DNA of 49,986 nucleotides, taken from the NCBI GenBank assembly GCA_017453255.1, contig JAFTKN010000029.1, positions 1-49,986 of the forward strand, written 5' to 3'. The position numbers were made by a program, and so were the translations under genes. The notes below the pieces were generated by a model. The model was not told the origin of the DNA. It saw only the letters and a program-made list of their open reading frames with translations, and searched no databases. Every line of letters starts with the position of its first letter. The first letter of the stretch is position 1. The DNA is from Clostridia bacterium (GTDB lineage Bacteria > Bacillota > Clostridia > Oscillospirales > CAG-272). Shown here in pieces: positions 43,771-49,986 of the stretch.

Positions 43771-44436
43771 ATGGATAATCAAAACAACTATCAGGCTGAT
43801 ATTCGACCAGATAATCAAAACAATTATGAAAAAACACCATCAAGCTTGATTACAGGACTTGCAGGTGCTGGTGCAGTAGCGCTCGCTATTGGACTTATTA
43901 TATTTATTGTTAAGACATTTTCGCAAACGACAAATGTACAAATGGTATTTAATGTTTTGAATCAAGGTTGCATTTTAGCTGGAGCAATTATGTTTGTTGC
44001 TTACTATGCTGCGTCCTATAAGAAAAACAGTGGGGATATGCTTCTTGTTGGTGCGTTTGCATTGATTAGTATAGGAGCATTTGTTGGTGTTTTTAATCTT
44101 ATAATCGCTCTTGCGAACCAGCAAGGGGACTTCTTTAAGGCATTTTTAGCATATTTGCCTCAGTTATCAACCCCTCTTATTACAGGAATCTTGTTTATGT
44201 TAGTAGCTAAAAACTTTTACACAAAAAATTTTAGCAAGATTACATATTCATTAGCTCTTGGCTTTGTTGTAGCAGCATGCCCACAAAGTGTGCTTTCTGC
44301 TGTTTGTGGATTGATGTTATCTACAGCTCAGGATAATTCAGCATTGTTCTATTTGTTGCTACTATCCCTCGGACAAGCATTACTATACACAGCAATGCTC
44401 GTATTTGGCGTTAAAGAATATTACAAGTCCAAATAA
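43771..44436 (+). CDS. Six-TM membrane protein, paralog B
   Basis: A 221-aa paralog of the preceding gene. The shared block reads TKNFSKITYSLALGFVVA, then CPQSV and SAVCGL. An Asn/Gln-rich N-terminal tail with two DNQNNY motifs is specific to this copy. The pair probably arose by tandem duplication, yet each has its own consensus promoter and terminator. GGAGAG precedes the ATG. Function unknown. Confidence 0.85.
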   Translation: MDNQNNYQADIRPDNQNNYEKTPSSLITGLAGAGAVALAIGLIIFIVKTFSQTTNVQMVFNVLNQGCILAGAIMFVAYYAASYKKNSGDMLLVGAFALISIGAFVGVFNLIIALANQQGDFFKAFLAYLPQLSTPLITGILFMLVAKNFYTKNFSKITYSLALGFVVAACPQSVLSAVCGLMLSTAQDNSALFYLLLLSLGQALLYTAMLVFGVKEYYKSK

Positions 44437-44440
44437 AACA

Positions 44441-44464
44441 AAAGGCTTCCGAAAGGAAGCCTTT
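44441..44464. terminator. Shared terminator (paralog B / XRE regulator)
   Basis: AAAGGCTTCC/GGAAGCCTTT stem with GAAA tetraloop. It occupies nearly all of the 26-bp gap between the two convergent genes; the only convergent junction without the large repeat. Confidence 0.9.
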
Positions 44465-44669
44465 ATTTGTTCATTATAGGATTGTCAGTGCGCTCTAAAA
44501 GATAGTCAATAGATACACCAAAATAGTCAGCGATTAAAATGAGAGTTCTATAATCTGCCTCGCGCTCACCATTTTCATAACGGCTGATGCTATTTTGATT
44601 TAGATGAAGGTCGAGGGCAAGCTTTAGCTGTGATATGCCTCTCTGCTTTCTTAAAAATCGCAATCTCAT
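44463..44669 (-). CDS. XRE-family helix-turn-helix regulator
   Basis: A 68-aa HTH_3 protein: LRKQRGISQLKLALDLHLNQ and NSISRYENGEREADYRTLILIADYFGVSIDYLL show the full domain. No effector domain exists. The ATG at 44669 has GGGG at 6 nt. It probably binds the palindrome 30 bp upstream, which lies in the divergent promoter of the leader-peptide/lipoprotein unit. Confidence 0.92.
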   Translation of the reverse strand: MRLRFLRKQRGISQLKLALDLHLNQNSISRYENGEREADYRTLILIADYFGVSIDYLLERTDNPIMNK

Positions 44670-44690
44670 ATAAAACCCCACAAAATATTC

Positions 44691-44743
44691 TTGACTTTAT
44701 TATACCACTGTGGTATAATCTAAATATCCCAATATGGTATAAT
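44691..44743 (+). promoter_or_regulatory. Divergent promoter with palindromic operators
   Basis: TTGACT (44691-44696) and TATAAT (44714-44719), 17 nt apart. A perfect palindrome ATTATACCAC-T-GTGGTATAAT (44699-44719) covers spacer and -10. A second, imperfect site (ATCCCAATA then TGGTATAAT) is at 44726-44743, 27 bp downstream. Placement suggests repression by the adjacent XRE protein and its autoregulation. Confidence 0.85.
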
Positions 44744-44774
44744 ATAATTTAATACAGGGTATTTGGAGGGTAAA

Positions 44775-44819
44775 ATGGATAGCTTACAAATCAAAAATAC
44801 AAAAACAGGAGGAATTTGA
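44775..44819 (+). CDS. Short leader peptide upstream of the lipoprotein
   Basis: A 14-codon frame, MDSLQIKNTKTGGI, with TTGGAGGG 5 nt before the ATG. Its final Gly-Gly codons are the AGGAGGA RBS of the next gene, and its TGA is 2 nt from the next ATG. The arrangement fits translational coupling, but the peptide could be chance. Confidence 0.5.
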   Translation: MDSLQIKNTKTGGI

Positions 44820-44821
44820 CA

Positions 44822-45334
44822 ATGAAGAAAATTTTAAGTCTTTTAATTGCACTTGCGCTTATTTGTGGCTCAATGCTAATTTTTGCAAGCTGTGGCGGAG
44901 ATAGTGGCGATAACGGACCAAAAAGCGAAATCAAAGCCGAGGATGTTAATCGTGGCTCAATAACTGAAGCACCAAGTGGATATGAAAAATATCAAAACGA
45001 ATATTGTAGCTTCGTTTATCCAAGCGACAGCTCAAGATGGGGAAAATCCTTTGATTATGCTCAAGGTATGTTTATGGTTATTGATTTATCTAACAATAAC
45101 AATATAAGCATATATATAAGCGACGGTGCACCTTATGTAGATACAGAGGAAAAGGTTGAGGCTTCAGAGGGTGTTTATACCTCTACTGAAGATGAAAAAA
45201 ATGTTATTTATGTTACAAGCTATGACCAATCCCTTGATCTTGGCTGTGTGGCAAAGGTAACTTACACAGAGGGAACAGACGTAAGCTACTTTATTAACAT
45301 AATAAATTCAATTCAACTTTATGATCCAGACTAA
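44822..45334 (+). CDS. Hypothetical lipoprotein under XRE operator control
   Basis: A 170-aa protein starting MKKILSLLIALAL, lipobox FASC (Cys24), then a Gly/Asp/Ser linker. The mature domain (about 50-170) has alternating strands, reading YCSFVYPSDS and IYISDGAPYVD, resembling PsbP/LpqN-like small lipoprotein domains; that is a weak guess. AGGAGG lies 9 nt before the ATG at 44822. No terminator is seen directly after it. Confidence 0.82.
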   Translation: MKKILSLLIALALICGSMLIFASCGGDSGDNGPKSEIKAEDVNRGSITEAPSGYEKYQNEYCSFVYPSDSSRWGKSFDYAQGMFMVIDLSNNNNISIYISDGAPYVDTEEKVEASEGVYTSTEDEKNVIYVTSYDQSLDLGCVAKVTYTEGTDVSYFINIINSIQLYDPD

Positions 45335-45372
45335 TAAAAAGGCTTGAAAGACGACTCTCCCGTAAGGCATAC

Positions 45373-45571
45373 CCTGTCATTTCGAGCGCAGTCGAGAAAT
45401 CTATTGGAAGGGGGACCACCTTTTTGGTGGTGGATGAGGTGTAAATAGCTTGCGTATAATAGATCTCTCCGCTCGCAAGCTCGGTCGAGATGACAGAACG
45501 AGGGAGGGGACTCGTAGTTGTTCGGTCGAGATGACAAACCGAGGGTGAGCACTCACACGCTCGGTCGAAAA
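45373..45571. repeat. Dispersed TGTCATTTCGAG-type repeat array with nested hairpin
   Basis: One left unit (TGTCATTTCGAGCGCAGTC), a core with ACCACC/GGTGGT hairpin and AATAGATCTCTCC, then three inverted right units about 40 nt apart (CGGTCGAGATGACA). It fills most of the 319-bp convergent gap between the lipoprotein and EEP genes. Confidence 0.9.
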
Positions 45572-45586
45572 GCTATACTTAAAAAG

Positions 45587-45613
45587 AAAATGCGACACAC
45601 AGTGTCGCATTTT
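45587..45613. terminator. Terminator of the mannosidase-EEP operon
   Basis: AAAATGCGACAC/GTGTCGCATTTT stem with ACA loop. It lies 41 bp beyond the EEP stop and could serve both strands. Confidence 0.92.
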
Positions 45614-45653
45614 TGTTTATTCAACAGATAAAAGCCAATAAGGACAAGTCATT

Positions 45654-46400
45654 TTATATATCAAGCTCAACAAATAGTCCGTAGTGGTCGCTTGGGAATT
45701 TTCCCTCAATGGTTTCGTCAATTATTTTTAGGCTAAGAGGCTTGATTTTTTCATTTATAAAGCAATAGTCAATATGCTCGTTATCTACCCTTCCATATCC
45801 GTGATAGGTTGTTCTTCTGTCATTTATTGTGACTGTATTTACATCGGTAAAGTGCTTTATCATTTCACAGTAGCCCTTGCTTTCGGGAGTCATATTGAAA
45901 TCTCCTGTTAAAAGGGTAGGATTTTGAGAGATTTTTTTAGAATACTCGTAAATGAGTTTTGAGCTATCCACTTGCCCCTTATCACCAAAGCCAAAGTGGG
46001 TATTCATATGGGTAAATACCTTACCACTTTCAATATGCTTCAAAACAACATATTCGCACATTCTCCAGCAATTATATAGCGAGTCCCAACCACGTGACTC
46101 CACCTCTGGCGTGTCAGAAAGCCAAAAATATCCTGTTTTCAAGCACTCAAATTTATCCTTTTTCCAAAGAATAGGCGCTGATTCAAGCTCGCTTTTGGAA
46201 CGGTATTTATTAAACATTTCGTATTCGGGATAGAGCCTTGAAATTTCATTTTCCCAAGGCACAGTAAACTCCTGAAAGCCAATTATATCGGCATCATATT
46301 TTTTTGTTATTTCGGCAAGCCTTGGCGCACGCTCCTTTATTGAGTTTCCGTCCTTGTCGTCACAACATCTTATATTAAAGCTTATAATTTTAATTTTCAT
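45654..46400 (-). CDS. Endonuclease/exonuclease/phosphatase family hydrolase
   Basis: A 248-aa EEP-fold protein. Active-site motifs are visible: SFNIRCCDD, IGFQEF, MNTHFGF, LTGDFNMTP and SDHYGLFVEL. The family includes nucleases, sphingomyelinases and sugar-phosphate phosphatases. No signal peptide. It starts 9 bp after the mannosidase stop with GGAGG, so a role with that glycosidase is likely, though the substrate is unknown. Confidence 0.92.
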   Translation of the reverse strand: MKIKIISFNIRCCDDKDGNSIKERAPRLAEITKKYDADIIGFQEFTVPWENEISRLYPEYEMFNKYRSKSELESAPILWKKDKFECLKTGYFWLSDTPEVESRGWDSLYNCWRMCEYVVLKHIESGKVFTHMNTHFGFGDKGQVDSSKLIYEYSKKISQNPTLLTGDFNMTPESKGYCEMIKHFTDVNTVTINDRRTTYHGYGRVDNEHIDYCFINEKIKPLSLKIIDETIEGKFPSDHYGLFVELDI

Positions 46401-46409
46401 TTTATCCTC

Positions 46410-48842
46410 CTAAATCAAAAGCTCATAGGACTCTGAAAGAGTCTTATTTTCATAAATAACAGTTTTAACCTCATATTTACCAAAGGATAATTTTAGCTCG
46501 CTTTCGTTCACCTTAATATAAGACTCAACGCATTTTGGTGTATTGTTAAGAAGCCTAAATATTAAGGCGTTTTTATCGTAAGCCTTTTTAACGGTTGGTA
46601 AAGAAATAATATCGCCACCGATTGATATATCAAGTGGTATATTTGCATCTTTTCCTTCAGGAATTGGGAAAATATTAAGCGCATATGGCTTTTTGATAAA
46701 TTCCTCGGTCTTTCTTTCGAGCTTATCACGAGAAACAAGGGTAAGCCTAAAGGAATAATTATTTTCCCCTTGGTCTATTTTCTTTGTAAATCTATCCTTA
46801 GGGACAAGCTCTCTTTCACCGATAGGATGAGCACAGTATGTTACACCTCTTATAAGGGACATATAAAGACAACCATTTTCAAAATGGCTTCCGTAAACTC
46901 CGTTATTAAGTAAGGCTAAGCACCCCTTTTCTGTATCGAGCGCTACAAAGCGGTGGCTAACATTTTCCCTACCATCAGTAAATAGCGTATCAGTACCAAA
47001 GGCGGTTTGTCCGATAAGCTCTCCATTTTGTAATATTGGTAGCTTTAGCTTAATTATTTTATCAATATCCCCTAAATAAAGTGATATATCAATATCAACA
47101 TCGTCGTTATTTTTATTAATTTTATAAAGTATTCTTGCACGTGTGCTGTCACACTCGAAAAACGCTTCAATACCTAAGTAAATATCGCCATTTTCCACAA
47201 CCTGAACAGTTTTCATTCCCGAAAAAACGCCACTTGGAGTAACAGAAGGAATAAATTCCTTTTCATTTGAGCCCATTTTAACAAGCTGACTCTTGCCCAT
47301 TCCCCAAGGGTCACTATTGTCGTCAAGGCTACATAGGGAAAAGCCGTTTGAAACGTACTCAACGCCACCAATTTTATAGGATTTTAAAAGTCCTGTTTTT
47401 TCGTCTATCTCCACATGCTTTCTGCCATTATCGAATACAAATTCAGACACTCTGTTCGATTTTTTTGCATCTTGAAAGTCAATATAAACGCTATAACGAG
47501 TAAGAGCCATTGGCTTAAGCCTTGACTCAAATATGATTCGCTTTCTCCAGTCAAGATTAAGGTTGCTTTCCTCTTTTATTATTTGATAAGGAACGCTTTG
47601 TCCGTTTTCGTCCTTAACTGTAATATGTGAGCAGATTTCCTCGTTCCAGTTTTGGTCAGCAAGAGTAAATTCACATTCCACATTGTCGCAAAGCTCGTAT
47701 GGGTGAGGATTGAAGATTACGATAGGGTATTCTCCCTCGCCTGCTGGCTTCTGATTTGACGAAAGAGCAAAATAGGCTTTTATCTTTACTCTTTCAGCCT
47801 CAAGCATACCATGATTTAAGTATCTAATTCCAGCATCCTCGCCACACTGAACAGATGAACCAGGCAAAACGTCGTGAAATTGCGCGTTTAGTAAGTCCTC
47901 TGTTGCAGTTTTAAGCTCCTTTTCTGGGTAGCTTGAAAGTAGTCCCCTTGCATATGCTACTGAAGCAAGCCTTTCTGCCATTGAAATTTCGTTTTCAAGC
48001 TGTGCGTGTAGCTTTTTAACACGATACATTGAGGTGTAACAGCCAGGCATAGAAATATGGAGAGAACGGTCGAACACCTCAGTTGGCTGAATCTCTTTAA
48101 AAAATTGCTCTGGAGTGGAGTGAATAAATTCTATGCTTGTATCAGCTAAAAGCTCCTTTTCAATATCGCTAAGGTCCTTTCTTGATGGGCCACCACCATG
48201 ATTTCCAACACCCCAAAGGGCTACCCTAACGTCAAATGGTTGCCATTTTGTCTTGTGTCTTAGCGACTCGGCGCTTTTGCCTAAAGGTGTACTATAGCCA
48301 CCTGTAATTCGTGTTGCCTTTATCTCACTTCCATCAAGCCCTCTCCAAATAAATTGGTCGCTTGGTAAGGAAAGCTCATGGGAAAATGGTCGCATAAATA
48401 AATAGCTGTCTTGTCCACATTTCTTAACTATTTGAACAAGTCCAACAGAATGTCCAAAGGGGTCGAGGTTTATAGCTGTAGTGGGCACTACACCAAATTT
48501 TTCCTTGAAATATCTTTGCCCCTCTCTTATTTGACGGACAGCGCTTTCACCCGAAATCATATTACAATCGGGCTGAAGATACCAGCCACCCATTATATGC
48601 CACTTGCCTGCCTTTACAAGCTCCTTGATTTTTTCAAAAAGCTCGGGTGCATATTCCTCAATATACTTATATACTGTAACCTCGTTGTGACAAAAAATAT
48701 AATCAAACTCGTCGCAAAGCCGAACAGCTGAATAAAAGGTGGAGAGGGTTGCACTAACACCCTCGGGCCAGTCCCATTGCCATATAGGGTCGATATGTGC
48801 ATTACATATCATATGTATCCTTTTTTTACCTTCGCTTCCCAT
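46410..48842 (-). CDS. Alpha-mannosidase (GH38)
   Basis: An 810-aa cytosolic glycoside hydrolase. GH38 zinc-site motif NAHIDPIWQWDW has His16 and Asp18; GGWYLQPDCN includes Asp92; the nucleophile is Asp127 in LDPFGHS. The middle helical domain and C-terminal beta domains fit the length. No signal peptide, so it processes imported mannosides or mannosylglycerate-like sugars. GGAGG lies 8 nt before the ATG. No transporter gene is nearby. Confidence 0.94.
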   Translation of the reverse strand: MGSEGKKRIHMICNAHIDPIWQWDWPEGVSATLSTFYSAVRLCDEFDYIFCHNEVTVYKYIEEYAPELFEKIKELVKAGKWHIMGGWYLQPDCNMISGESAVRQIREGQRYFKEKFGVVPTTAINLDPFGHSVGLVQIVKKCGQDSYLFMRPFSHELSLPSDQFIWRGLDGSEIKATRITGGYSTPLGKSAESLRHKTKWQPFDVRVALWGVGNHGGGPSRKDLSDIEKELLADTSIEFIHSTPEQFFKEIQPTEVFDRSLHISMPGCYTSMYRVKKLHAQLENEISMAERLASVAYARGLLSSYPEKELKTATEDLLNAQFHDVLPGSSVQCGEDAGIRYLNHGMLEAERVKIKAYFALSSNQKPAGEGEYPIVIFNPHPYELCDNVECEFTLADQNWNEEICSHITVKDENGQSVPYQIIKEESNLNLDWRKRIIFESRLKPMALTRYSVYIDFQDAKKSNRVSEFVFDNGRKHVEIDEKTGLLKSYKIGGVEYVSNGFSLCSLDDNSDPWGMGKSQLVKMGSNEKEFIPSVTPSGVFSGMKTVQVVENGDIYLGIEAFFECDSTRARILYKINKNNDDVDIDISLYLGDIDKIIKLKLPILQNGELIGQTAFGTDTLFTDGRENVSHRFVALDTEKGCLALLNNGVYGSHFENGCLYMSLIRGVTYCAHPIGERELVPKDRFTKKIDQGENNYSFRLTLVSRDKLERKTEEFIKKPYALNIFPIPEGKDANIPLDISIGGDIISLPTVKKAYDKNALIFRLLNNTPKCVESYIKVNESELKLSFGKYEVKTVIYENKTLSESYELLI

Positions 48843-48880
48843 ATAAACGCCCTCCGTTGAAAATTAACAGCCTTTTTATG

Positions 48881-48909
48881 ATTGTATCATAAAGTAGCTA
48901 TTAATTCAA
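48881..48909 (-). promoter_or_regulatory. Promoter of the mannosidase-EEP operon
   Basis: TTGAAT (48909-48904) and TACAAT (48886-48881), 17-nt spacer, TG one base before the -10. Confidence 0.75.
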
Positions 48910-48944
48910 TAATCAAAAAGAAAAATGAATTTTCCTGTCCTCGC

Positions 48945-48973
48945 TTGTATAGCCCTTTGTGATGTGCTATAAT
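48945..48973 (+). promoter_or_regulatory. Promoter of the sugar isomerase gene
   Basis: TTGTAT (48945-48950) and TATAAT (48968-48973), 17-nt spacer, extended -10 TGCTATAAT. It is divergent from the mannosidase promoter 36 bp away. Confidence 0.78.
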
Positions 48974-49005
48974 AAAAGAAACAAATTATGATTTTGGAGG
49001 CAATT

Positions 49006-49833
49006 ATGAAATTAAGTGTTTGGTCAAGCTATTATTATGCTTTATCGCCCGAAAATGCGCTTCGTGAATTTAAGGCGCACGGATATAATTATTGTGAGCT
49101 TTCCTGTGAGCATTCTGAGGTTCTTTTGAAGCGTGGAGATGCTAAGGTTATTGGAAAGGAGTTTGGAAAATATGCAAAGGAGCTTGGAGTTGAGCTTTTG
49201 CAGGGACATCTTTTTTTCTATGGTATAAAAATTTGCAAGCCAGAGGACAGAGAGCTTATAAAAAAACAGCTTGATTTATTTGTAGCAATCGGAATTAAAA
49301 ATGCTGTACTACATTGTGATCCCTTGATGGGTGAAAATGGTGTAAAAGCACCTGTAGAGATTGCAAGAGAAGAAAATATCAAGGCTCTTTCAGACCTTTT
49401 GGATTATGTAAAGGATACTGACCTTGTTATTTGCCTTGAAAATCTTATATCCAGTCCAGCTGTAAACTCTGTAGAGGGACTAATGTATTTTATTGAGCAT
49501 TTTAATAGTAAAAATCTCGGCATCTGCCTTGATACAGGACACCTTAATTTAAAAGATAAGGATCAGGTAGCCTTTATAAGACGTGCAGGAAAGCACATTA
49601 AGGCTTTGCACTTAGATGACAACGAGGGACAAAGTGACCAGCACCTAATGCCATATGGTAGGGGTAATGTAGATTTTGTGTCTGTTATTCGCGAAATGAA
49701 AAAGCAGGACTATAAGGGGCTTTACAACCTTGAAATCCCAGGTGAAAGTGGTGCTCCAGTCGAAATCCTTGGCTATAAGCTTGACTATATCCAAAGGGTA
49801 ATGGAATATCTTGACAAAGTAACTGATAAATAA
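49006..49833 (+). CDS. Sugar phosphate isomerase/epimerase family protein
   Basis: A 275-aa TIM-barrel protein (AP endonuclease 2 / xylose isomerase-like). Metal ligands fit: Glu145 in CLENL, Asp176 and His179 in CLDTGH, His202 in LHLDD, and Glu243 in NLEIPGE. Such proteins interconvert sugars, inositols or sugar acids. GGAGG lies 5 nt before the ATG at 49006. Divergent from the mannosidase, so co-regulation is possible. Confidence 0.9.
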   Translation: MKLSVWSSYYYALSPENALREFKAHGYNYCELSCEHSEVLLKRGDAKVIGKEFGKYAKELGVELLQGHLFFYGIKICKPEDRELIKKQLDLFVAIGIKNAVLHCDPLMGENGVKAPVEIAREENIKALSDLLDYVKDTDLVICLENLISSPAVNSVEGLMYFIEHFNSKNLGICLDTGHLNLKDKDQVAFIRRAGKHIKALHLDDNEGQSDQHLMPYGRGNVDFVSVIREMKKQDYKGLYNLEIPGESGAPVEILGYKLDYIQRVMEYLDKVTDK

Positions 49834-49845
49834 AGAAAGGGCAGA

Positions 49846-49986
49846 ATTAGCGTGATACTCTTAACGGAGTATCACGCTAACTCTATTCGCCTTCGGCGAG
49901 TTCTATTGCTACGCAATGATATTCGGCTTGCGCCGAGTGATATTTGCTTCGCAAGTTCAGAGTCGAATAGAATATCACTGCAAGGC
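49846..49986. repeat. Terminal inverted repeat, right copy (hairpin train)
   Basis: The exact reverse complement of 1-141. The long hairpin AGCGTGATACTC/GAGTATCACGCT starts 14 bp after the isomerase stop and may end its transcript. The match extends to the last base of the window. Confidence 0.93.

Overview
The window is a low-GC, Gram-positive-type chromosomal segment, most likely from an uncultured gut Clostridia lineage. The evidence is the gene order dnaA-dnaN-recF-remB-gyrB-gyrA followed by recA-recX-rimO-pgsA, strong Shine-Dalgarno sites, sigma-A promoters with mostly 17-nt spacers, several TTG/GTG starts, BspA-type repeat proteins and a zinc-ribbon/TIR protein of a kind common in gut Firmicutes. 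The species cannot be fixed from the sequence alone. I saw no rRNA genes, intact tRNA genes, prophage, transposase or CRISPR array.

Layout. 1-141 and 49846-49986 are one perfect 141-bp sequence in opposite orientations, so both ends stop in the same hairpin-rich repeat. 157-2815 holds a large lipoprotein and a ZIP metal transporter. 3296-17468 is the replication and recombination block, all on the minus strand: dnaA, an origin with DnaA boxes and a DnaA-trio array (about 15.77-16.07 kb), dnaN-recF-remB-gyrB-gyrA-lipoprotein, then recA-recX-rimO-pgsA and a short trigger-factor-like isomerase. 17.7-20.8 kb is an unusual operon of a GH28-like protein, pyrR and a UPF0597 iron-sulfur enzyme. 22.2-28.1 kb holds typA, a methionine gamma-lyase-family protein, rlmH, mnmG and a GIY-YIG nuclease. 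28.3-35.3 kb holds a polysaccharide deacetylase, the 984-aa zinc ribbon-TIR-TPR-TM-LRR protein, a PC4/YdbC ssDNA-binding protein, DUF1385, ruvX and a small membrane protein. 35.5-39.3 kb is a glmM / hexapeptide acetyltransferase / glmS amino-sugar operon. 39.9-49.8 kb mixes sugar-active enzymes (Gfo/Idh/MocA or GH109-like, GH38 mannosidase, EEP hydrolase, TIM-barrel isomerase) with prmC, small lipoproteins, two paralogous six-TM proteins and an XRE regulator with a palindromic operator.

Two repeat families recur. One is a family with TGTCATTTCGAG / CTCGAAATGACA ends, arranged as inverted arrays of about 39-40-nt units; it occupies five of the six convergent gene junctions. The other is trains of short hairpins separated by the 7-mer ATATCAC, at both window ends and upstream of mnmG. 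Rho-independent terminators close most transcription units, and several share a CGAC(C)AC...GT(G)GTCG stem.

Points most worth a second look: the TIR-TM-LRR protein (a topological mirror of Toll-like receptors), GyrA with Gln and Gly at the two quinolone-contact positions, DnaA with Arg in place of the usual DNA-contacting His, the origin with genes continuing head-on to its right, the trigger factor without a ribosome-binding domain, the glmU-like gene inside the glm operon, and the repeat families with a GIY-YIG nuclease abutting one array.
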